Assembly: GCA_001000865.1 (NCBI GenBank)
Contig: LCIE01000001.1
Coordinates: 1 to 44,782, forward strand
Direction of reading: 5' to 3'
Origin: Candidatus Collierbacteria bacterium GW2011_GWC2_44_18
GTDB taxonomy: Bacteria > Patescibacteriota > Microgenomatia > UBA1400 > MFAQ01
DNA: 44,782 bases
Shown here one piece after another: positions 17,028 through 23,911 of the stretch (the first letter of the stretch is position 1; each line of letters opens with the position of its first letter). The translations under genes were made by a program, and so were the position numbers. Below the pieces are notes generated by a model. The model saw nothing but the letters and a program-made list of their open reading frames with translations. It did no database searches and was not told the origin of the DNA.

Positions 17028-17471
17028 ATGAAACCTTGGCATTTACTGCGCCCAAAAACAGGCAAAGAAATCCCCTTTCTGATTCTCATTAGTTTTCTTA
17101 CGGCTTTTGCCCTTTCACGGTTTGTGACCTCTCTTCCGTTTCCCAATCTTTACCTCAAGGTAAGGGGTATTCATGTGCATCATTTTACCTATGGTATCTT
17201 TATTTTAGGCATAGTCGGTTTCCTCAGTTTGGTTCTGGAAAGAACCAACAAGCTGAAACTCCAACTCGCCGTTTTATACGGACTTGGCTTAGGATTGGCT
17301 TTCGACGAATTCGCCATGTGGATACAGCTCGAAGATGTCTACCGAGATCGATCTACCTACGACGCTATCGTTATCATCGCCCTACTTCTCTTGAACATAG
17401 TATATTTTTCTGATTTTTGGAAGAAGTGGGGCCATCGACTCGGCCTCCTCCTCAAACGCCTCTTCACCTAA
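17028..17471 (+). CDS. integral membrane protein with HHFTYG motif
   Basis: A 147-residue protein with about four membrane segments. Between the first two lies RGIHVHHFTYGIFIL with three His, and between the third and fourth FDEFAMWIQLEDVYRDR with several acidic residues. Clustered His and Asp/Glu at the membrane edge could bind metal, but I do not recognise a characterised family. Encoded alone, convergent with the aldolase gene, 17 nt away. Confidence 0.65.
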   Translation: MKPWHLLRPKTGKEIPFLILISFLTAFALSRFVTSLPFPNLYLKVRGIHVHHFTYGIFILGIVGFLSLVLERTNKLKLQLAVLYGLGLGLAFDEFAMWIQLEDVYRDRSTYDAIVIIALLLLNIVYFSDFWKKWGHRLGLLLKRLFT

Positions 17472-17488
17472 AACAAGCTCCTCCTACC

Positions 17489-18253
17489 TTATTTGAATAC
17501 CAACTCCGATAACTTTTTGGAAATATCGTCTGGGTTTTCATCTTGCCAAACGTTTCGTCCAATGGCAATACCTTTAGCTCCAGCCTTCATGGCGCCTTCA
17601 ATCTCCAAGTCCAGATTTTCCCAATCTACCTTCTTTCCTCCCTGTGCCAGCACACCTGTTTTCCCAGCCGCTCTCACTACCCACTCAAAGCTTTCCGAAT
17701 CCCCTGTGTAAGGGACCTTGACGAAGTCAGCATTCAGCTCCATCCCAATTCTTGCCCCGTAAGCGACCACGTCGCGATCTGCTTCCCTTCCGGCGACCTT
17801 CCTCCCTCTTGGATACATCCAGGCAATCACAATCATACCTCTAGCATGTGCCTCATCTTCTATTTTTGAAAATTCCACGAGCATCCGTTCTTCATTCTCA
17901 CTTCCTACGTAGATCGTGTACCCCACCCCAATTGCCCCCAAAGAAGCTGCTTTCTCAACAGTGCAAAGTTGTAGTGACAAAGGTTCTTCTCCTTGAAACG
18001 AAGTTTTCCCATTTAATTTCACGATTAGTGGAGGTACATTTTGGACTTGTCCTAAGCTAGCCGAAGGATAGTATTTGGCCGCCACCCCCTCTTGAAAAAC
18101 TATTCCCGTAAAATACCCGTTCTTCGCAATCTCCGTGATATAGGCCGGGTCGACAGTTTTTTCATTAAAGTCGACCGGTCCATGTTCAAAACCCTGATCG
18201 TATGCCAAAAGCATTACCTTGCCGTTTTTTTCTATCCTTGTAGTATCGATCAT
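17489..18253 (-). CDS. DhnA/archaeal-type class I fructose-bisphosphate aldolase
   Basis: A 254-residue TIM-barrel aldolase. It has LAYDQGFEHGP (the LDHGxEHG signature of the archaeal/DhnA group), the Schiff-base Lys at 179 (ADFVKVPYTGD) and GIAIGRNVWQ for phosphate binding. It would interconvert fructose-1,6-bisphosphate with triose phosphates; related members act on other ketose phosphates. The ATG at 18253 is 7 nt after the LOG-like gene; the frame extends upstream to 18286 inside that gene. Part of a sugar-phosphate gene group. Confidence 0.85.
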   Translation of the reverse strand: MIDTTRIEKNGKVMLLAYDQGFEHGPVDFNEKTVDPAYITEIAKNGYFTGIVFQEGVAAKYYPSASLGQVQNVPPLIVKLNGKTSFQGEEPLSLQLCTVEKAASLGAIGVGYTIYVGSENEERMLVEFSKIEDEAHARGMIVIAWMYPRGRKVAGREADRDVVAYGARIGMELNADFVKVPYTGDSESFEWVVRAAGKTGVLAQGGKKVDWENLDLEIEGAMKAGAKGIAIGRNVWQDENPDDISKKLSELVFK

Positions 18254-18260
18254 AAGATCA

Positions 18261-18884
18261 TTATTCCATAAAAGCCTTCTCACCACTCAAATCGTCCTTG
18301 ATCTCTTGATGAGGTGGCATTTCCAAATCAAATTCTTTGAGATATCCAATCACTTGTTCCGGTGTCGTTGCTATCTTATAAACTCTCAAAGCTCCCGGCC
18401 TGGCACCTATTTTCATGTTTTTGACCAGCTCTTCTACAATCGGATACCAAAATCCACCGTACAAAATTAGCGGTTTATGATGACCAAAATAAAGGTAAGC
18501 GAGTCCCCATGCCATACCTAGTTCGGATAACGTTCCTGTTCCCCCATTAAAAATTATATATGCATCCCCCAACTCCAGAAGTTTCATCGTCCTATCTACA
18601 TAGTTATTCATAATAATCTCCTTATCCGCCTTATTCTGAGGATCTTTACCTTCGAAATTCTCAATAAATTTTGGATAGAACGTGGCTACAGAAGCTACCC
18701 CTCCTCCCTCATGAGCTCCTTCTGTAGCCGCCCTCATCACTCCAGGCCCACCGCCGTTAACAACTTCCAATCCATTCTGAGCAATGAGTCGCGTCACGTC
18801 CACCGTCTCTTTATACAAAGGATCTGAAGGGGGACAGTCCGCGAAACCAAAAATAGTAACCGCTTTTAAGTTTTTGAATGCCAT
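18261..18884 (-). CDS. LOG-family nucleotide-binding hydrolase
   Basis: A 207-residue Rossmann-like protein. GGGPGVMRAATEGA and NGGTGTLSELGMAW correspond to the LOG-family nucleotide motifs (PGGxGTxxE), with Asn in place of the Pro and the Glu retained. LOG proteins release the base from nucleoside 5'-monophosphates (cytokinin activation in plants); in bacteria nucleotide salvage or turnover is likely. It is followed by the aldolase gene after 7 nt and preceded by its own -10 box. Confidence 0.82.
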   Translation of the reverse strand: MAFKNLKAVTIFGFADCPPSDPLYKETVDVTRLIAQNGLEVVNGGGPGVMRAATEGAHEGGGVASVATFYPKFIENFEGKDPQNKADKEIIMNNYVDRTMKLLELGDAYIIFNGGTGTLSELGMAWGLAYLYFGHHKPLILYGGFWYPIVEELVKNMKIGARPGALRVYKIATTPEQVIGYLKEFDLEMPPHQEIKDDLSGEKAFME

Positions 18885-18890
18885 ACACCT

Positions 18891-18896
18891 ACTATA
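18891..18896 (-). promoter_or_regulatory. -10 box TATAGT of the LOG-aldolase pair
   Basis: TATAGT on the minus strand ends 6 nt before the ATG at 18884. A TTGGCG lies 19 bp upstream of it. Leaderless transcript predicted. Confidence 0.42.
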
Positions 18897-18907
18897 CTGT
18901 AAAAATT

Positions 18908-19591
18908 CTATACTGCGCCAAGACTCTCCAATCTCTTTAGTTCTTCCTCTACGTTCTCTGCCCCTAGAAGATCGGATCCCACCGCAAACTCCATTCCCAA
19001 GAAACTCTTATTAAACTCATCTTCGGCAATTTCTTGTGCCCACTCGGCTACCAGACATTTTTTGATATTTTCTACATTTAGACCTCCATCCACTACGATC
19101 TTCACAAACTCACTCATTCCTCTCACTTTCTTTATTTTTGACAGAACTCGTTCGTCGAACTTTTGCACCCCCTGACTTCCTGCTTTCACACTCATCAGTA
19201 ACACACCATCGAGGCTATTAATCATTTCCTCCAACCCATCCAGTGGGGTATCGATGTCAAAAGCCAAACCGGCTTTCATACCAGCCGCCTCCGTGTCTGC
19301 TATAAATTTAGCCCTATCTTCCATTTTTTCGACGTGTCCATATAGCGCTGTCATCCCTGCTGCCGCACATCTGTCCACCCACTCCTCCGGTTTGTCCACC
19401 ATCAGCTGTCCTTCAAAATCTACGATCGTATCTATATTCAAAAGAATCTCCGGCATGACTGTTTCTGTCGGCGCAAATTTGCCATCAATAATATCCATTT
19501 GCACCCGCTTAGTTATCCCCCAAACCTTCTTAAGCTTTTCCTCAAATGAAGAAATGTCCTTTTCTAATATAGCCGGAACAATAGTAACCAT
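18908..19591 (-). CDS. ribulose-phosphate 3-epimerase-like protein
   Basis: A 227-residue TIM-barrel aligned along its length with Rpe: MDIIDGKFAPT near the start, LMVDKPEEW, LLMSVKAG and VVDGGLN. In canonical Rpe the catalytic metal is held by two His and two Asp. Here the Asps are present (D33 and D168), but both His positions are Gln (Q31 in VQMD, Q62 in GQLMV), and the PGFGGQ phosphate loop is AGSQGV. It therefore may use a different metal geometry or substrate. The start overlaps the rpiB stop by 1 nt (TAATG), so the two are co-translated. Confidence 0.75.
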   Translation of the reverse strand: MVTIVPAILEKDISSFEEKLKKVWGITKRVQMDIIDGKFAPTETVMPEILLNIDTIVDFEGQLMVDKPEEWVDRCAAAGMTALYGHVEKMEDRAKFIADTEAAGMKAGLAFDIDTPLDGLEEMINSLDGVLLMSVKAGSQGVQKFDERVLSKIKKVRGMSEFVKIVVDGGLNVENIKKCLVAEWAQEIAEDEFNKSFLGMEFAVGSDLLGAENVEEELKRLESLGAV

Positions 19592-20028
19592 TAAATTAAG
19601 TTATCTAATTTCATAATTCTTCTTTGATATTTTTCATCACGAGACATCTCCTCGGTCAGAAAAACCCTGACCATTCTCATCGCAGACACTTCATCGACAT
19701 AGTCCGACGGAATAGAAAGAGCGTTGATATCATCATCGGTTCTTCCCTTCCTGACCGCTTCGACGTCAAAAGCCAAACCACATCGCACTCCAGCAAATCT
19801 ATTGGCCGTCATCACCATCCCAAAACCGTTTCTGCAAAACAAAAGCACTCGATCTCCCGACGAAGTTACCGCCTTTACTGCTTGTTTTGCGAAGTAAACA
19901 TAGTCATCTTCAGCCACCAAACTATCGGCACCTACGTCATCGACTGTGTATCCTTCTGTAGCTAGCCATTTCTTAATTGACTCTTTCATCTCAAACCCTC
20001 CATGATCCGCCCCCAATATTACTTTCAT
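19591..20028 (-). CDS. rpiB: RpiB/LacAB-family sugar-phosphate isomerase
   Basis: A 145-residue protein with the RpiB start (ILGADHGGFEMK; D8, H9) and catalytic C65 in FCRNGFGMVMTANRFAGVR. Two positions depart from E. coli RpiB: the oxyanion-loop CGTG reads CRNG, and ring-opening H98 is Asp. Expected reaction: ribose-5-phosphate to ribulose-5-phosphate, feeding the epimerase-like gene next door; the altered pocket leaves other aldose/ketose phosphates possible. Confidence 0.85.
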   Translation of the reverse strand: MKVILGADHGGFEMKESIKKWLATEGYTVDDVGADSLVAEDDYVYFAKQAVKAVTSSGDRVLLFCRNGFGMVMTANRFAGVRCGLAFDVEAVRKGRTDDDINALSIPSDYVDEVSAMRMVRVFLTEEMSRDEKYQRRIMKLDNLI

Positions 20029-20034
20029 ATCTTT

Positions 20035-20040
20035 AATATA
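20035..20040 (-). promoter_or_regulatory. -10 box TATATT of rpiB
   Basis: TATATT on the minus strand is 6 nt before the ATG at 20028; no Shine-Dalgarno. Leaderless initiation predicted. Confidence 0.42.
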
Positions 20041-20049
20041 CCAAACGAA

Positions 20050-20355
20050 TCAATCTAATCCCAACTCCGCCCTTAGTTCCTCCGACATGGCTTCTTTGCT
20101 CCAAGGCGGATCCCACACCAGTTCAACCGTAACTCGCTTTACCTCTGGAACTTTACCCATCGCCTCTCTCACTTTTTTGTCAATCACAGGTGCGAGAGGG
20201 CAGCCTGGGCTGGTCAGGGTCATTTCTATTTCGGCCTCACCCCTTTCATACCGCACGTCGTAAATAAGTCCCAAGTCCACGATACTTACTCCCAATTCAG
20301 GATCAATCACTTTTTTCAAAGCTTCACGTATCTTGTCTTCAACACTAGAATCCAT
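20050..20355 (-). CDS. DUF59/MIP18-family Fe-S assembly factor (SufT/PaaD-like)
   Basis: A 101-residue protein with IDPELGVSIVDLGLIYDV and LTSPGCPLAP, the conserved Cys motif of the DUF59/MIP18 family that helps mature Fe-S proteins. The frame runs open to 20451, but the ATG at 20355 has a perfect AAAGGAGG eight bases upstream and matches the family start. The suf operon lies 2.5 kb away on the same strand, consistent with a role in Fe-S delivery. Confidence 0.87.
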   Translation of the reverse strand: MDSSVEDKIREALKKVIDPELGVSIVDLGLIYDVRYERGEAEIEMTLTSPGCPLAPVIDKKVREAMGKVPEVKRVTVELVWDPPWSKEAMSEELRAELGLD

Positions 20356-20517
20356 CTCTAAACCTCCTTTCGTCACGAAAACTTGTAGTTTCGAGCGAAA
20401 AGTCTGAAGTGGGACGAAGATATAATGGAAAACAATTACATCTAGGAACACTGAAGGCTTTGCAGCCGAAAATACAGGTTTGCAGTAGATAGCAGGTTTG
20501 GAGATGGGTTCTATACA
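20356..20517 (-). other. leader region of the DUF59 gene
   Basis: It contains two CAGGTTTG direct repeats 18 bp apart (20475-20482 and 20493-20500) and an AT-rich stretch that could hold a -10. The 18-bp period could be a tandem protein-binding site. No gene is seen. Confidence 0.3.
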
Positions 20518-20709
20518 TCACCTTATTTTAAACTGTGCCTCGATCAAAACAAAGACCCCCCAAATAGCTAGTGTCAGGCCCACCAACATCCATTGTGTGC
20601 TAGCTAACCACAGATCAGTCCCAAATGACCCCATAAACGCTAACAGCACAGAACCAATCGAAGCGTAGATAAGCACCTTCCCCACCATCAGTTTATCCTT
20701 ATTCCTCAT
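20518..20709 (-). CDS. small two-span membrane protein
   Basis: 63 residues, mostly two hydrophobic helices (about 9-29 and 38-57) joined by a short loop, with a basic N-terminus and C-terminus. A good AGGAGG lies 8 nt before the chosen ATG, which supports real translation. Function unknown. Confidence 0.6.
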   Translation of the reverse strand: MRNKDKLMVGKVLIYASIGSVLLAFMGSFGTDLWLASTQWMLVGLTLAIWGVFVLIEAQFKIR

Positions 20710-20787
20710 TCATTACACCTCCTCTCATAATATATCTTACAAATTCTTCTATCTAGCTCAAGTATATCAAAATCAAGGAAAAAATAT

Positions 20788-21495
20788 CTAAAAATACTTC
20801 TCGTAAAATATACTAGTTCCCGGCACTCCTTTATCTTTCAAGTTCATTTCCATCTCCACGATCATATCCGGTGCACCACACAGATAAACCAAAGTTTCGG
20901 TCCAATCTTGTTCGAGCTGGTTAACTACGGTATCGACATGTCCGACAAAACCAGGCCAATCTTTTGTCGGTTTCGAAATAACAATATCGTGTTTAAAATT
21001 ATCAAAATCTCGATTAATATTGTCCATTTCTTTTAGCCAGTAGAGCTCTTTTTCATGTCTCATTCCCCAGATCAGTCTTACCTCATTGGTAAAATGTTTC
21101 CGATACAAAAGATCCTCGATCATCGGTTTAAATGGGGCTATCCCAGTTCCAGTGGCCAAAAAAAGAAGATGCTTGGCCGTCAACAACAATAATGGGTCGA
21201 CGGTAAACCTACCCAAGAAGGCCAGAACTTCAACATCATCCCCCACTTTTAGTCCCAGTACGTATTTTGATCCCACTCCCAGGGGAGTCACGTCCACCAA
21301 CAGATCGATCACGTTTTCGTTGGGCAAACTCGCCACCGAATATGATCTTCTGATACCTTCGTCGTTTACTTTCAAACTGGCATACTGGCCAGGTATGAAC
21401 CTCACTTTCTTATCAAAACCGATCCTAACTAGATAATTGTTTCCAGCTAAATTTTCTTTATATTCAACTTTCCCAGTTAATTTTTCCGGTGCCAT
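20788..21495 (-). CDS. ferredoxin-NADP reductase-family oxidoreductase
   Basis: A 235-residue flavoprotein reductase. The FAD-binding barrel has R50-S-Y-S53 (RRSYSVAS) and the nucleotide domain has GTGIAPF (116-122) and CGAPDMI near the C-terminus, which ends in an aromatic residue. It would move electrons between NAD(P)H and a ferredoxin, flavodoxin or similar partner, conceivably for Suf or nucleotide reduction. It stands alone, with its own leaderless-type promoter. Confidence 0.88.
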   Translation of the reverse strand: MAPEKLTGKVEYKENLAGNNYLVRIGFDKKVRFIPGQYASLKVNDEGIRRSYSVASLPNENVIDLLVDVTPLGVGSKYVLGLKVGDDVEVLAFLGRFTVDPLLLLTAKHLLFLATGTGIAPFKPMIEDLLYRKHFTNEVRLIWGMRHEKELYWLKEMDNINRDFDNFKHDIVISKPTKDWPGFVGHVDTVVNQLEQDWTETLVYLCGAPDMIVEMEMNLKDKGVPGTSIFYEKYF

Positions 21496-21501
21496 AAATC
21501 T

Positions 21502-21510
21502 AATTTAGCA
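21502..21510 (-). promoter_or_regulatory. extended -10 (TGcTAAATT) of the reductase gene
   Basis: On the minus strand TGC then TAAATT ends 6 nt before the ATG at 21495, with no Shine-Dalgarno between. Confidence 0.45.
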
Positions 21511-21514
21511 TTAA

Positions 21515-22204
21515 TTATTTGGTTACGATTAACCATCCCACAATTACAAGTGCCACTCCCAAAACAAATCTCATCCATTTTATATTCTTGTGTTCCCACT
21601 CTTTCATATCCACCACCTGTTTTCCTTCCCCCATCGCAATCAAAATCAGAATTAGAGGCAAAATAAAAACTAAGTTGTAATACAGAAACAAACCCAGTAC
21701 CTTAATCATCGGCAATCCCGATCTGGCTATCACCGCCGTAGTTCCAATGTAAAGTGGCATCATGCAAGGTGTCGAAAAGATGGTTGTTAGCACTCCTATT
21801 AGGGCTGCCATTCCAACGCTTGTTTTGGCCATCAACTTATTTATTTTTTCAAAACCTACCTTTGGCATCCGTAAATGAAACGGTAGGTCTTGCCAAAAAA
21901 CATCTTTTATTTGAATCAAACCGGCCACCAAGATTGCCCCTCCGATAATATATTTGAAGATTCCGGCCAACCACCACCTTTGCAGATAATAAACCGCACC
22001 ATAAAAAAACAAGCCCAAGAATAAATAGGTAACAAAAACACTCAAAATATATGTCAGCCCTATTTTGTAAATCCACCATTTATCCTTTCCTTTACCGCCA
22101 AATACCAGTAGATATCCCAAAAAAGTAATCATCATCCCAATTCCACACGGGTTAATTCCATTAGCAAGAGCCGTAACTGTAAGTATGGGAAGATTGATCG
22201 GCAT
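21515..22204 (-). CDS. CcdA/DsbD-type thiol electron carrier
   Basis: A 229-residue membrane protein with six predicted spans. It carries the two family cysteines, C20 in NGINPCGIG and C147 in FSTPCMMP, which shuttle reducing equivalents across the membrane. The frame extends upstream to 22270, inside dsbA, but the ATG at 22204 starts the family and follows the dsbA stop by 1 nt, with GGGAG upstream. The natural partner is the thioredoxin-fold protein encoded just upstream. Confidence 0.87.
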   Translation of the reverse strand: MPINLPILTVTALANGINPCGIGMMITFLGYLLVFGGKGKDKWWIYKIGLTYILSVFVTYLFLGLFFYGAVYYLQRWWLAGIFKYIIGGAILVAGLIQIKDVFWQDLPFHLRMPKVGFEKINKLMAKTSVGMAALIGVLTTIFSTPCMMPLYIGTTAVIARSGLPMIKVLGLFLYYNLVFILPLILILIAMGEGKQVVDMKEWEHKNIKWMRFVLGVALVIVGWLIVTK

Positions 22205-22205
22205 T

Positions 22206-22841
22206 TTATTTCTCTCCCAATAATTGCTTAACTTTATCGACCACAAAAGGTGCCCCCACCTGTTCTCCATTTACAAAGTAAGTCGGAGTACCAGGAAGCT
22301 GCAAAGATGCCGCCAAATTCGCGTCAAGCTGAACGTTCTGGGCAACCTCAACCGAACCCAACTTCTCTCTGAATATTTTTTCGTCTAATCCCAAACTTTT
22401 CGCGTAACCTGCAAAGTTATCTTCAGGTTTATCTACCGCCGACCACTCCTCCTGTTTATCATACAAAACAGCCACCATTTCAAATCCTTTACCCATAATC
22501 CTCGCCGCTTCAGCCGCCTTTGCAGAAATCAAAGCGTAACGATGTAACGAAGCCGGTAATGGAAAAAGTCTCATCACGATCTTAACGCCTGGCTTATCAA
22601 AAAGCTCCTTGGTTTGTATATCCGCCGCCTTACACGATGGGCATTGCATATCGGAAAAATTTACCACTGTTACTTTTATTTCTCCGTTTTCTTTCACAAA
22701 TCTAGCCCCATTCAAAAGCACACTTTCATCCACCTTAAGGGCATTGCCAGGACCGGCCATCTTTGTTAGCCCCCAGATACTTATCATCAGTAATATCACA
22801 CAACCAGTGATAACTTTAAGAATCAATTTCCAATCATTCAT
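22206..22841 (-). CDS. membrane-anchored DsbA-like thioredoxin-fold oxidoreductase
   Basis: A 211-residue protein with an N-terminal membrane anchor (about 6-27), then a DsbA-type thioredoxin domain with the redox motif C67-PS-C70 (DMQCPSCKA), a helical insert and the cis-Pro loop GTPTYFVNG. It acts outside the membrane in disulfide formation or reduction and is paired with the CcdA-like gene immediately downstream. Confidence 0.9.
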   Translation of the reverse strand: MNDWKLILKVITGCVILLMISIWGLTKMAGPGNALKVDESVLLNGARFVKENGEIKVTVVNFSDMQCPSCKAADIQTKELFDKPGVKIVMRLFPLPASLHRYALISAKAAEAARIMGKGFEMVAVLYDKQEEWSAVDKPEDNFAGYAKSLGLDEKIFREKLGSVEVAQNVQLDANLAASLQLPGTPTYFVNGEQVGAPFVVDKVKQLLGEK

Positions 22842-22845
22842 AAAC

Positions 22846-22884
22846 TGTCATTGCGAGTCGCCTTAGGCGACCGAAGCAATCCCC
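22846..22884. repeat. dispersed CATTGCGAG...GAAGCAATC palindromic repeat, copy 2
   Basis: It begins TGTCATTGCGAG, contains a perfect 7-bp inverted repeat GTCGCCT/AGGCGAC (22857-22871) and ends GAAGCAATCCCC. It lies directly upstream of the dsbA ATG on the minus strand, so it occupies that gene's leader or promoter. It shares its ends with the copy at 16973-17006. Confidence 0.7.
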
Positions 22885-22905
22885 GCGATTGGGATTATGT
22901 AATTG

Positions 22906-23304
22906 CTAATTTCCATTATTTTCAAATATTTTGAGCAACCCCCGATAGGCGAGTGTAGCACACTTCATTCTACCTGCATTTACTTCACCACCCAACATCT
23001 CGACAATTCCCGCCTCCCCAAATTCCTCCAGATCCTCTCTATTCATCCCCACAATTTTTTCCGACAACATGCTTGCCGCCGCTGTCGAAATTGCACACCC
23101 CACCCCCCTCCACCTCATCTCCTCAATCACGGTCTTGTCATTCCGGGCTTGACCCGGAATCCATCCGGAAAGTTTAACCTGTATCTGAATCATATCCCCG
23201 CAGGACGCATTCGACTCATCCATACTAATGTCTGCATTATCCAAGGAACCAAAATTTCTTGGATTCTTATAGTGATCAATAATGATATCTTTGTAGTCCG
23301 TCAT
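22906..23304 (-). CDS. sufU: SufU/IscU-type Fe-S scaffold protein
   Basis: A 132-residue scaffold with the three cluster or zinc ligands C35 (NASCGD), C70 (GVGCAIS) and C115 (MKCATLAY). It accepts sulfur from SufS. Residues 47-57 (GWIPGQARNDK) are an insertion relative to the usual strand-loop-strand and are encoded exactly by a palindromic repeat. Its start overlaps the ART-like gene by 4 nt. It is the last gene of the suf operon. Confidence 0.9.
   Translation of the reverse strand: MTDYKDIIIDHYKNPRNFGSLDNADISMDESNASCGDMIQIQVKLSGWIPGQARNDKTVIEEMRWRGVGCAISTAAASMLSEKIVGMNREDLEEFGEAGIVEMLGGEVNAGRMKCATLAYRGLLKIFENNGN
23137..23166. repeat. palindromic repeat translated within sufU
   Basis: The core ATTCCGGG/CCCGGAAT (8-bp arms, 5-nt loop, 23140-23160) within GTCATTCCGGG...GGAATCC is a common type of dispersed bacterial palindrome. 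It is in frame within sufU and is read as GWIPGQARNDK without disrupting the conserved Cys motifs. Confidence 0.75.
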
Positions 23305-23906
23305 TTTTCAATTTTTTCTATTGGATAACTCAAATCAGATTTTTTCACTTTTACGATAATGTCCGGTTTTCTAGGTTCATAGGCCAACCATTCTCCATTC
23401 GCAAAATCTGTTCCCTCCATTGGACTCAAATACACAAACCCTGCATCTGAAACTTTCTCTGGATGCTCTACAGATAATTTCACTTCTGAATATGAAACTT
23501 CACGGGTATCGGTATCATATGACATGTGAATAGAGTTTTGTCTCGCTCCCACAGTTTTTCCACCACCAGCCAAAGAACAAAATTCAGCCAAAATCGGATC
23601 ATTTGTAAAATAAATAGCGACGCGGTTTCCCGATTCCTTTACCTCATCCTGAGACTTTTGTGGAATTAATTCTGTATATCTTCCTGTGGTTCCATGGAAA
23701 ACCCATTTTCTTTCCATCAACACTGATTCCAAATACTTTTGCGGGTTGTCAACTTCCCAAAACTCGAATCCTTGTTCATCGATTACTTTTTTTCCACCAA
23801 ACTCTTTCATTCTATTTTCCAATTCTAATTGTCTCCCACATCTCTTGAATTCGTTATCACTTGATTTAATATTCATTGCGTTTTCTGGAGTAGCATCTTG
23901 ATCCAT
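23301..23906 (-). CDS. putative ADP-ribosyltransferase-fold protein in the suf operon
   Basis: A 201-residue protein of no family I can name. Its middle and C-terminal part show the order of motifs of H-Y-E ADP-ribosyltransferase folds: H71-G-T (WVFHGTTGRY), Y99-F-T followed by LAEFCSLAGGG, a GFVYLSP strand and E172 (NGEWLAYEP). The N-terminal 60 residues are charged and helical. It starts 5 nt after sufS and overlaps sufU by 4 nt, so it is a full member of the operon. NAD-dependent modification of an operon partner is possible but is inference; a non-enzymatic role is equally open. Confidence 0.5.
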   Translation of the reverse strand: MDQDATPENAMNIKSSDNEFKRCGRQLELENRMKEFGGKKVIDEQGFEFWEVDNPQKYLESVLMERKWVFHGTTGRYTELIPQKSQDEVKESGNRVAIYFTNDPILAEFCSLAGGGKTVGARQNSIHMSYDTDTREVSYSEVKLSVEHPEKVSDAGFVYLSPMEGTDFANGEWLAYEPRKPDIIVKVKKSDLSYPIEKIEK

Positions 23907-23911
23907 AAGCT

